Below, in pieces: positions 1 to 11,499 of a stretch of DNA of 64,000 bases. The position numbers were made by a program, and so were the translations under genes. The stretch is taken from contig JACDQD010000103.1 of the NCBI GenBank assembly GCA_019843655.1, forward strand, positions 10,043,501-10,107,500. Direction: 5' to 3'. The notes under the pieces are model-generated. The model did no database searches and was not told the origin of the DNA. It saw nothing but the letters and a program-made list of their open reading frames with translations. This DNA comes from Lethocerus indicus (Eukaryota > Arthropoda > Insecta > Hemiptera > Belostomatidae). How positions within the stretch are numbered: position 1 is the first letter of the stretch; each line of letters starts with the position of its first letter.

Positions 1-41
1 GTACTCCTGAAGACGAAGGTGAAATTGAATTCTAAGACGTT

Positions 42-64
42 GATTATTATTATTATTATTATTA
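42..64. repeat. (ATT)n microsatellite
   Basis: A run of about seven ATT units at the left edge of the window. It is an ordinary trinucleotide repeat with no sign of coding use. Confidence 0.9.
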
Positions 65-3000
65 GAAACCATCTTCAGTTTCATGCTGTCAACAATATGA
101 TACTGCTCTGTTATTGCCAATTATTAAATCTCAATACATTTAAACGTCTTTAAATTCTTTCTTGGAGCATTTTTACATTGAAGCAGGAAATGAAAGTAAA
201 ATAAAAGTCCCTAACCACTTAATGGCATATTCTTCTGTTATCTCACAACATCAATATTGATTTATTAATAGATATTACTACTAAGTGATAAATTTGTTTA
301 CTTGCATGTCACTTGCCAATATGTAACTTTTATTTTAGTTTTCTAATGGTTTATTTCTTTAAATATTTCCTTTAATAGACACTTTGGTATTTTTGTGTCG
401 ATTTTTGACCCGTTCTCATTAACGAGATTTAGGATAAATTTAGGATTAAAGATTGATTTACACTAACATTGTTTTAACTCTCGATATAAAGAACACAGTA
501 GGGAACACAGTCGGGCAGGTCATAGTGCTTTTCAGGGATGGTTGTTGGTGGCATTACTGTTCTCCTTTCTGTTCATTTCTTGTTCGGTTTTTATTATAAT
601 TTTGTGTGCGATTGTAAATTTCGCATAATGTCGATAGTAGCTGGAAAACCGGAAGAGGTAGGACTTGAGAGAATGTAATATCATGCTAAGTTTCGACGAC
701 TTACATTTTAACCTTAAAATTTAAAGTTGTTTTAAGTTTTTGCGATTCACTCCTAATCAATTTCAAGTTTGATTTTATTCTTTTGTATACCTTTTATTCA
801 TTATGTGATATATTTCATACATAGTACGCGAAAATTCTCTGGGAACAACGTCAGATATATTGCCCTCTCGAACTATATCCCATTAACTTTTTTAATAATA
901 TTATACGGCTGAAGGGAGAAGAGCTCTCACTCACTTTAAGTATCGTGTGCACTCTGCGGTTAAGAAAATTTAAACCTAATTTATGTTCGACCACAGTGTA
1001 TTCGATCTCGACAGGTGTTGCGGCGCAAATTCGTCAAAATGTGTGTACTTATCATCATAAATTATTTGCTGAATCTGTCACGTTGTTCATTAACTTTAAA
1101 GAATAAATTCTGTTATTATATAAACATTATAATGTTATTATATTGGAAATATTACCCCATATTTTTCATGCTTCGATATACCTGAAAAAAATAATTCTAG
1201 GGACAGTAATGAGGTACATTTTTCCATATTTGACGAAATAGTCGAGGGGAAAGTCACGTTTCACTGTACTTATTGTCATATTTCTTAAGTTACGCAATCG
1301 TCGTCCCCGGTTATTTCCACTGCTAATTTGGTAACCGCCGCTAATGTCTATGTTAACACTTGTAACCTGACGCGTCAGAAGTGAATTTCTCATTTGTATT
1401 TTCGGTTAAAACAAATAGCGTTTGAATTTACTCAAATTACACTAACGTTGGTTTCGAATCCTGTAAAATGATAGTTGTTCAGTATTTTGCTCATATTTGT
1501 TTACTGAAGAAAAATCGAAGTAGAAGAAACTAAAAGTAAAAAGACCTTGACTAATCTCTCATATCTGAATAATATTTTATCTATATTATTTTAATATTGT
1601 CTTCAAATATTTACATCACATGAGTCCATGTAGGAAATCATTCCTTCGTGAAAAAAGGTCCACTTTTCAGTATTTATACCTTTGCTATTTTATTGTAATT
1701 CTATGTATATTTGCCTCTGTTTTTAATTGTTTTTTAAATGTTTTAGTTGTTTTTAAATTGTTTCGTAATGTGGGCATTTTCTGTACATTTCATCGATATT
1801 AACCATTGTAAATTTTTCGACTTTCCAATGATTTTCGAAAACCCCGAACCGCTAATAGATTTGGTCGACGTAACAAAATTTAATTATCATGCCGTGAGAT
1901 ATTGACGATTTCACAATTTTTATTGCCCTGTTACGATCTACGGCTTTGAACTTCGGTGTTTACGGACCGATAATTCCCCCGCCAAAAGTAGTTAATTACA
2001 ATTATAATCGAAAGTTTTGCTCACTTTCATCTCATCACTTTATTAAATGTTACTCAGTCTTTAATTGGTCCCTCAAATTCCAGCACGGGAATTAATTCAT
2101 TTATTTTTCCTCGCCCGTTCAATATATTTCTGTGGAGAGTCGTCGACGAGATGTTCGTTTCAGATTTTGAAATCTACTGCAAATTTTAGGAGACCGGAGA
2201 TTATAGACAGTCGGTTATTGATTTATCGAAAACGGTCGATTTAACCTTAATTGAATGTTTTCTTGAAAGCCATTCCTCGGGGGACACGCTGCGATGAGCG
2301 CCTTTCGGGTTTTATTTGCGAAATTGTATTCCCTCCCAATTAATGAGATTAATTATTTAAGTCAACAGCCGACGGAAAAAAAAATAAAACATCTCCGGAA
2401 CGATTAACCGCCGGTGTGTTGTCACGCCCCGTCGACTCATTTCAGTATTCAATTGGCAGTCCTTGAACGAGCTTCCGTTCCAATCCGGTCTGAACATATT
2501 ATTTTTCGAGGGAAACGCCCCCCCGTCATTTCCTCGTAATTCTCGGCCGGGAAATCCGAATTTAATGTCTCGACATTTCGCACTACGTTATACCTGATCC
2601 GACTGTATAGTACGCCCGAGCGACGTGCTTACCGCCCTACCGAAGATGGCTGTCTCGCGAAAGACCAGGAGGAGACGTAAAAAGTATGGTATTTAAACAA
2701 ATTACATCCCGCCAGTGTTGGAAACTGGGGCACACACACACAGGCTCACATGTGTGTGCGCTCTGTGGGCAGTTAGTTTGGCTCGTGGAAGTCCCCGGTA
2801 ATGACTTTAAATCCGGCAGAAATGGCGCTGTTGCCCACTCAAGTTTCCTGGCTCCCGGCTTCGCATTAGTCCCCCCTCCCCCTCACCACTTTCAAGTCCG
2901 CCGGCTATCCAAACAGTCCGCCCAATAACGTCCCACAGGAAGTTTAAAGTTCCTCCTTAACTTATTCCCTTGTCGCAGGGGGAGGGGGCGGGGTTGTGCT

Positions 3001-3358
3001 AAATTAATGTTTTCTCGTTGGTAATTTGTGCCGAGAAAATAATTTCGGCGAGGAGTATCATTTAAGCGTTTTCGGTTTCAAATTGTAGCCTTCGATATTA
3101 TAGATTCTATCCCAAACGCTCGTGAACACCCAAATAGGAATCTTAAAATTAGAAAGAGGAGAATTCAAATATAGTTCGTGTCGATATTGTATGGGCGTTA
3201 GTGTCAACCGTAAAGGTTTTGGATCGTGCACCACGTTAGTAAATCTCTATTCAAGATGATCGGAGAGGCTGGCCATTTTTGTCGTAAACGGAAAAGAGCA
3301 TCGGAGTTGGTCGATTGTCTCTCGTCAGAATCATTGATGATGATCAGTACAGTAGATA

Positions 3359-3377
3359 TTACCGGATATTCCGGTAA
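3359..3377. repeat. Perfect 8+3+8 palindrome TTACCGGA/TCCGGTAA
   Basis: The arms TTACCGGA (3359-3366) and TCCGGTAA (3370-3377) are perfect reverse complements separated by TAT. A dyad of this size is typical of a site for a dimeric DNA-binding protein, and CCGG-containing dyads resemble Grainyhead-type targets. The assignment to any factor is inference. Confidence 0.6.
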
Positions 3378-5544
3378 GGAAACGGAAGTACGGCCCAGTC
3401 GACTGGAAGCGATTACCCGCTGCTTATGGGGTCGGTTGCTTCCCTAAGGGCGTACACGTTCCAGGAGCAGGATATCGGATTACGTCCTTACTAAAGCCTT
3501 TGTTACCTTATAAACTGAGTGATTTTAAAAAAACTGCCAGAACACAATTTGATTTGATGGATATATTTATTTAAAACATTTTAGCTTTCGTTAACAGTTT
3601 TCAATCAAAATCTGTACCTGACCCAGGATCATATTCTATAGGGCTGAATTCTTTAATTACCCTTGTTAAATATCCTTGTTGTCCTTTAATTTCTGAGTTT
3701 AATATCATGAAAAATTTCGTTTGACTATAAACGTTTGAATCATAGTACAAGTAATAAAATTGTAAATTTAGACTGATTCTCGATGGTGCGGAAAGTTGGT
3801 ATGTAATTGTCAGGTGACATGGTACAAATCTCTGTTGGCCGTATATTAATTAAACTCTGCGAATTCTACCGGCGCCCACTTGATGAAGTGTGATATGACG
3901 ATATAACGGATGCGATATTGGAGCACGAAGTTGGCCGTTTACATACCCCGAGAGACCCCGATTACACAGAGCCGGATCGCTCTGCAACTATGTATATTAA
4001 CATTTAATATTGTTAATATATATTTGAAATTATCTGAATATATTACTACTTGTGATCTGCTTCTATAAGATTCCTCTATTAGCCAACCAGCTGTTGCTTG
4101 AATAATGTAATAAATGCGCCATTATTTCAAGAGCCGACGGGTTCAGTTATTTGGAATCCTAATAGAAACATCCTGAATTCATGGCGATGAAACTGTCTTT
4201 GAGCGCGGATAAAGGATTCGGCCATTATTGGTTCGTGGGCGGGGACGCCTCCACATTTAAATGGTAAGCTGACCCTCAATGTTTCAAGCCCGGCTACTAA
4301 AGAGAACACTCGCTGTCAGTACCATTGGAATTTCTTAACAATTTCTTGATTTATTCCTGTATAGTACCATTATTTTTTGAGTAGTTCTTTAATATTAATT
4401 TAATTCTTTAATTCTTAATTCAGTTCTTTATTTGTATTTATGACTATCGACAAATGTCATGCGCATTATATATTTGCGATCCACTCGTGGCTGCAGATCT
4501 GTCCCCTTGAAAATAATCAGAAGCTGAAACAATAGCTGAGAAACGGTTATCATACTGATTATAACATATTAACATGTTAACTTAACGGTCAACCCCGAGG
4601 TAGAAGTCGGAAAGAAGTTATTTTGTTTTTTTTCTTTACCTTTTTATTCTGTTTGTGCAATTTTATATATTCAAGCAGAAAATTGGTAGTGGCTCGTTTG
4701 AAACCTTACTCTTATAAGGTTTTTTTCTGGTCATTTTTAGATACAATTCAGATCGTTTTTATGTACCAGAATTTTGTTTGTGCCTCATTTGAATTTCGAC
4801 ACGCTACTGTTGGTTTTGTCATATCGTTGCCTTAGTTTTTTGTCGTCCCCGAATCTTAATCCGATTTTTTCTTTCTGAATAACTTAGTATTAAAAGCGAA
4901 GTTAAACATGATTCTGACATTTTCTGGTGTATTGTTTTGAAAATAGTTATCGCCGGAATCAACATTTAGTCGTTGAATATTATATATGCTTTCGTTAAAT
5001 CTTCGTTTGAACCTCTCATGTGTCTTATTATGTGGGTAACCAACACTCATCGTTCAATGTAAATTAAGTTGTGTTTTAATGTATTATAGAATTGTAGTAT
5101 TGGCTACAATGGAAATAAAAAACGGAGGACATTTTTCCAATTTAAATATCGGATGGGAATTGGCAATTTGTCACGTTGTAAAAAATGGCCTCCCATTCGT
5201 TCTATCCATTGCGGAAAATAGTTTTTACGGGTGCATTCTTCACATTTTTTAATAAATATAAAACCCGTGGAAAAAAAACTGGGGTTGGTGGGGAATATCG
5301 CTTCCGACATTTTTGTTGGAAGCATTTCACCGTTATTATTTGATGTTCATATTTGGGAATTCTACCAGAAAAAGGATTAAAGATAACGTCCGCGGGTTTT
5401 ATAACGGACTATTTTTACGCGTACAAATAACAGTAAATGCATCAGAAAAGAGAACGATGCGTGTAAAGTTAATATATTACGTGAGACAGATTAACACTGA
5501 GTTCTTAACCTTGTTAAAAGCTTGTGATTTTTTTAAGTACGTAC

Positions 5545-5562
5545 CCTGAAAAATTTTTCAGG
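5545..5562. repeat. Perfect 18-bp palindrome
   Basis: CCTGAAAAA is followed immediately by its reverse complement TTTTTCAGG, giving an 18-bp palindrome with no spacer. It lies about 190 bases upstream of the Jockey-like LINE tail. Either a dimer-binding site or chance is possible. Confidence 0.6.
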
Positions 5563-5750
5563 ACGTAACGCCCTTTTCATTTTTGATAAATATAAGTAAT
5601 TCTTTGGAGCTCAACTCGCCAATTTTGTCATGTGTCCTCAGTAGCATAGTGCGGCAATTACATAGTTCAAAAGTGAAGTTACGAACATTTTCGGTGATCT
5701 AATAATGACGCGCATAACTACGGCATTCGACTAGAGAGTTCCACCGGGAC

Positions 5751-5895
5751 GTCGGACATCACCCTCATCCATAGAATCCGATCAAAAGTCCTTCGAACCA
5801 TCCTCAATACTCCCTTTTACTATATCGCACGATTAACCACGACCTCAACATACCGACAGTCTACGAACGTATAAAATCCCGGTTTCTAAAGTTTC
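5751..5895 (+). mobile_element. Jockey-like LINE relic, C-terminal end of ORF2
   Basis: Conceptual translation from 5761 reads LIHRIRSKVLRTILNTPF. A one-step frame change near 5830-5835 is followed by NHDLNIPTVYERIKSRF. This matches the pattern at the C-terminal end of Jockey-type non-LTR reverse transcriptases, where an IQRFQSKVLR-like block, N-A/T-P-W/F-Y and a DLNIPTV-like block occur in that order. The conserved order across the frame break indicates a decayed copy. No reverse transcriptase core is visible upstream, so the copy appears 5'-truncated, which is normal for LINE insertions. Its orientation matches the other three LINE relics in the window. Confidence 0.7.
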
Positions 5896-5899
5896 ATTC

Positions 5900-8800
5900 C
5901 TGTTAAAAATATTCCTGAATTGAATCTATAACAATTTTAATAATAATAGCGCATTTCATGGAAATATCTACATACAATTCGTACATTTTGCCTCGTACAT
6001 TTTCGAAAAACACGCAGGATCTTTTAATCCGGTACGGATATCTGTGTTGTAATGTAATATATTTTGATACATTTACGGTTGGGCGAGCGTAATTCCCCGA
6101 GGATTGGTTTTCTGTTCGGTTCTCCACGTTGACAGCTCTGCACGACCCACATAAACCAGGTCCAGGTCCAGCCCGCTGTCATGGGGGGGAGGGGGGTCGA
6201 CCCAGTCTCGGCTGCTCACTTATGCATGCACGCTTGTATTTCATCCCCTTCTTGTTTCCCTGACCTCCCCCTTTTCTCTCCGCGCGAAAACCAATTTTTA
6301 TTTTTCCGCGGCCGCCGTTAGAAAGGAAGGAAAATACTTCGGGCGGAAAACCGTAGCCCCGACGCCAAATAACTTCCGCGATTCCGGCCCCTTGTTTATG
6401 AGTTTTGAAATAATTTTTGGGGTTCAATCTTGTATTTAGTGGTGCCATTATCTTGTTGGCATTGATCAGTATCCCTTTCGGAAAACAAAATTGACAATCG
6501 AACGTAAAGAAGTCACCCTTTATTGAACGTTCAGCCCCAAAAATATTTATTGAAATCAGAGTAATTGTAGCCTCAAATTTACCGATAGATATTGGATAGT
6601 GGAAAGAACGTTGTCTTGGTACAACGTTGTCTCGGTTGTACAAATAATATTGAATAAGAATGTCTTTAATACGTGCAGTTTTCCATGACCGGATTTAATT
6701 TGCGGTAGGCGGGGAACCCTCATAATTTCACTGTCACGCCAATTGTAGAAGTCCTGAAATTACAAGATTTTGAAAAACGACCTTTGTTATCACAACGTAA
6801 GTGCATATACGTTGTGGGGCGTAGAAACGGACTAGAGATTCAGTCGTGTCCTCCATAATTTCTCGGGCAGCGGCCTCGGCCCTATTTCGTGTAGGTAACG
6901 CCGGCCGCGAAACGCTAAAATACAATTACTCTGTACTATCGTAAGACCTCGGACGAGTGAAGACGGTATTCGATTGATATTTGAACTAAATGATATTCGA
7001 ATTATCCTGCCATGTGATATGTCTGTTTTCGCTTGACAGGAGATTGGGCAGGTTCACCACTAAGCAGTCCTTGGTGTCCTTCCGATATAATATTTACTTG
7101 TGACAATTGAGGCCGTTTAGGGGACTTGAAATTTGTTCAACAGTTGTAAGCTTTCTGGATATCAAGCTCTGGAAATCGGTGAAGGGAAATTTAATGGTTA
7201 GCGCACAAAGATATTCTCTCAATATCTCCCAAACGGGATACACACTGTTTGTTTATTTGACCTTTGAAAGATGGAGTATGCGACACCCCAAATTTGGAAT
7301 TTTCTTTCTGATCCTATTCCAGTTTTGGAAAGGTAAAGAATTATAATAAATCCTTTGGGATTACATTAGAAGGTTGGCCTTTTTAATAGACCAATTATCT
7401 TGATGGGTCAAGTAGCAACCTACATTTTCTTGCGGAATTTTCTTTTACACTCCTATCACTTTCGTATTTATGTATTAGTTTTAACTAATTTCATTTTTAA
7501 ATGAAAATAGTAATTAATAGTTATATTGGTAATAATTAGGCGGTTTTTTTGAACTTATCTAAGGAGAAAATCCATTCAAAGTGTTTATTCATATGGAAAT
7601 ATTCAAGTATGAATTCATGCCTCATATTATATAAATTAAGTTTTATAATAGTAATTTAAGTTTTATATCATCGAAAATACGCAATGAATATCATCAGGTT
7701 GTCATAAGCTCCGTCGCTTGTTGGTTGGTTTATTTTGGCTTCTTGTCACCATCGGTTGCCATCCGTTATATCCGGATGTGTGGTTTGAAAAAGACAGAGC
7801 ACTGTTGACTTTTAATCTAATGTTATCCTAAGCAAGGAACCGGGTTTCATTTATTTTTCAATACCACATTGTTACACAATCTTATTGTGTGTTATTCCGG
7901 TTATTGCTCAACTTCGACTGAACTTTTTCCACAACTATTTAGCATCCCTTGGCATAAATAAATGGTCCAAATACTAGTGTTATAATTGGTAGTATGATGA
8001 TAATTTTCAGATTATTGCTACATAATGTAGTTAAATCTTCGTACTCGTATCGTGAGCGGCGACCTTACAACTGCAGTTTGTACGGGCTGTTAACAATGTG
8101 CTGACTCGGTTTCGAACGCCGGCTGTGTCCTACCGGATTTTACTTTAATTTGCAAAATCGAACGTACAGATTGCTCGACACGAATCACGGACATATTCGC
8201 CTCCTAATAACCGAGCGCCGCGTATAAACTCCGGGTTTTACCAGAGGGAACGTTGAAAGTACACACCCGAACAAACAGTTCTGAGGGCGATTGGGTTATT
8301 TGCGGGGGTTGTTGGGTTGGGGGCGATGTTCTGTTATTATTGAAGCTGTGTTGATGAAACAGTCAAGCGAGCGAATCAGAGCAACAGGTATATAATTTGG
8401 CGATTTTGAAGTGTTTTAATTAGCGGACGCCCCCTACACCGCCCACAATTTTATTGAATTATTGGACTGCAAGCTGGAAGGCAAACTAGGCTTGGAAGGC
8501 AAAAATGTTGATTAACCCAGTAATTGGACCCGATAATTGACTCTCCGCCGTGTTTTGGATTCAACCCCAAAAATATAACTTTCCTATAGACATAATATGA
8601 TTTTTTATTCAAATTTTATTTAGCAGCTGTAAGCAGTAAACAACATTTCTGGCCCATATTATAGATTTAATGCTTGTCTTCTAGAGTTATAAATTCGTTG
8701 TCTTGTGGGTTTTCTCCGATGCGAAATACGCTGTACGAATTTTGTTCGCATTTGTCAGTGTTAAGGTGCCGAGTCTAAAAATAACTGTGTAATAAGATTA

Positions 8801-11420
8801 TAACTTATGAGATTATTTTGTCAAATCGCCTCCCTATTTCTTTTGATTCTCCTTACGCACAGACAAAAATCTGTACAATTCAATTGAACAAATGAATTCG
8901 CGGCTCTAATGAACTGCCGTTATCAATTTTAGAATAGCTCATCAACTGATTGTGTAGTTTTCAACTCCTTCAGGTTTTCCCGTTCGTATATAAACTGTGT
9001 TATCGGGACAACGGTGACTTATCTTCCGGTCACGTGACTCGGTTCGACGAATCTATTTCGAATGCTTTAGTGGGCTTCGCTTCTGATTTAATTTAATTGC
9101 CGCTCCGACTCGTATTGCAGTTCCCCTTTCTGATCCAATTTATTCGAGAGCTCAGTGGCACATTAACGGAGGACAAAAGCCTTTACGGTTTTTTTTTTCA
9201 AGTAAGTTTAAACTTACTAAGTTTTATAAGTGTTTATTAATTTTTGATTGCTGATTTCCCTGTATCCATTTTAATAGAGAAGAGCGGCCTCACAGATTTT
9301 ATCAGCTTAGTTTATAATGCGGTGCAGATAACCGTAGAGAAACATGATTGCGACCAGAGAGTTTTGGACATATTCTTGACAAGATAAAAACATTTATCTT
9401 TGGTGTTGAAAAAAAATGATTAGATGACATTATGATCGTGGTACATGACTCGCTTCACAAGGCAGCTTTTTTTTATGCCGATCGAACCGTTTTTAATATG
9501 AATGAACGCCTTTGTTCATCGTTGAAGATAAATTACGGAGAGTTTTTTCCTTTTATCTCAAGAGCGGACGACTAGCGTAGGGCTAATGAATGACCACTGT
9601 AACCGTCACTATATATATTTTTATTTACTGGTTTGTAGTAAAGACATTATTTAGAACCAATATTTATTCGGTACTTGCAATAAATATAGTTGATTTTATA
9701 CACAGTTGAGAAGGAATCCATTCAGTATACTTCGTTTATACGTGGCTTGATAATTCCACAATTTTGAAATCGTTGGGTATCTTATAACATGCCTTGGAAT
9801 TAACAAATACGAATGACGATCATTTCCGTCTAATGTAAGTGATTTCAAGCAATTACTTTTACAATTAATGATCATGTTTCTTATAGTCATAGTACTGGCT
9901 GTTTCGAAAACGAAATTTAAGCCAAGTAAAGCCTTTTAGTGCACAATAGAGGATTTAACTTAGCAATTTTCCAGTATATATTGTACCACTGATATTGCAC
10001 CAATTTTTGTTTACCATCGTCCGCTGAACCCTAGGCCGGATACTAGGACTAAATCAGTCTCGCCCGAAAAGTCCTCGAATTGCAATAAAGTGTAGTTGCG
10101 GTCGCCGAAATTGTGAGCCGCTTTGGAATTATTGCGCTCGACAAAAGTTTAATATCGAGTCCTCCTCCTCCTCTTCTTCCTCCCGCCACGCCGCGGTCTC
10201 ATCTCTTCCCATTTTCTTTTTTACCCCGTTTTATTTCTCCTCCTGTTTTTCGGCCGAGATTTATTACAATTGGTTTTCTCCCCTGTAACTTATCCGTCGG
10301 CAAAAGAATTTCCGAGCGGAAAGAAGATTCACTTATTGAAATGTTGACTGTAATTTTCGCGTTCGTCCCATCGCCGATTCTGATTTATCAGGTTTTATCA
10401 TCGAGTAAAGTAAAACTGCATATTTTGTATCGTTAGAATATGAAAGCTACCGTACAATTGTTTAAAACTTCAATTTGTCCCTTGACGGAGTCACGAATTG
10501 ATATTGATATTGATGTTTTTGGTCGTGATAAAATATACTCAGAAATATTCTGCAATAGTTTTATGACTTGTTCAGATACTTGTCTGGGTTAAATCTTCAG
10601 ATAATATTTTAATTTGAAGGCCGGTAAAGACAACATTGTCCCAGAACGGCCTAGAAACGAAAATATAATTGCTGTTCGTGTAACAAAATTGAATAAATTA
10701 AACCGCTGTAGGGGATTCCTTCCTTTATCTGTTCTTTATTGTAAGGGAATTATAAAATTGTTTTTCCTCCGTTTCTAATTAAATATAACCACTTGTTCGT
10801 TATGCAAATGTATTTTCTCGAACACCACTTGTGTTATTATTACACGTATAGCGTATACAGTAGCGCTACTTATATGTATATTTTATATTAAACTCCAGGA
10901 CAGCGAGGACGCGTTCATTTAGTCAAACCGCTGAACTTGGAACGCACCTGGCGCGCCGGCGGTAATTGTATTCGGTTTTTCATAATTGAAAAAAAAAGAC
11001 CGAGAAAAGTTTAAGATTTCACTGTTTGCTAATTAAATAGTGGGGGGGGGCTGCGGCTTTAGTGGGGTCGCCGGAACTTTCTGGCCAAGTTTCTGAGCCC
11101 AAGTTGGAGCCGTTTTGGAACGGGGCGGCGGATGGGGGTTTTGGAGCCGAGAATGTGTCGGCAATTTATGACTTTAATTAGCCGTCTAAGACGACTGAAT
11201 TTCAGCCGGGAGGATTAAATTATGGCGGAATAAATTTCGACGGCCCCGTAGGGCCGATGTTTAAATTATCTTTCTTCGTTTTTTTGGCTGTTCTGACAGA
11301 ATTGTTTTAATTCTTATTCTAGGCATCAATTCTGGTCTAATTGCTTTACAGTATATGCAATTAGATATTTCACTTTATTTATTATATTTGCCCAACTACT
11401 TGTCCGCTATTCGTCATGTT
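5900..11420. other. Non-coding stretch
   Basis: No gene is recognised. A 154-codon minus-strand open frame at 6179-6643 lies partly in a GC-rich patch. It has no motif I recognise and is treated as chance. The interval 11041-11170 is locally GC-rich, begins with a run of nine G residues and may be a small CpG-rich patch. The rest is AT-rich sequence without repeats long enough to recognise by eye. Confidence 0.6.
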
Positions 11421-11497
11421 TTTAACATTTGCCTTCATTGTTGTGTTTCAGGTGAGTGAGCTTTCTCTTTGCACAGCGTTTGTTGGAGACGGGTAAG
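11421..11497 (+). other. Candidate recursive splice site (ratchet point) with RS-exon
   Basis: A pyrimidine-rich tract ends in TTTCAG at 11451 and is followed at once by GTGAGTGAG at 11452. The acceptor and donor therefore abut with zero exonic bases, the defining form of a Drosophila-type ratchet point. A TTTTAAC branch-point-like sequence lies about 25 bases upstream. A second donor-like site, ACGG|GTAAGC, begins at 11493 and would bound a 41-nt RS-exon (11452-11492) of the kind thought to help exon definition at such sites. An internal TTTGCACAG offers a further acceptor within it. This implies a long intron of a + strand gene. The sequence pattern is seen directly; use in splicing is inference. 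Confidence 0.6.
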
Positions 11498-11499
11498 CT

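Larger units (their letters stand above)
65..5740. other. Non-coding AT-rich stretch
   Basis: I see no convincing gene here. Open frames are short, overlap on both strands and have no recognisable motifs. Notable contents are a cluster of TAATTA-type homeodomain core sites around 2335-2360, a CA-repeat at 2731-2742 that can pair with a TG run at 2751-2758, and a GAAGATGGC motif (YY1/Pho-like) near 2644. Two perfect palindromes are listed separately. One minus-strand site near 1181 has a T-rich tract, CAG and then GTATAT, which is a weak AG|GT candidate. The 2030-2930 part is more GC-balanced than its flanks and could hold regulatory sequence, but that is a guess from composition only. Confidence 0.6.

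Noticed and set aside
4640..5050. Minus-strand coding-like stretch
   Set aside because: Frames are broken by stops, and no residue pattern matches a known element.
6179..6643. 154-codon minus-strand open frame
   Set aside because: Low-complexity Gly/Arg-rich end, no domain, no splice sites or start support. A KFEATI block shared with the minus frame at 60368-60556 is too short and the rest too divergent to call a repeat.
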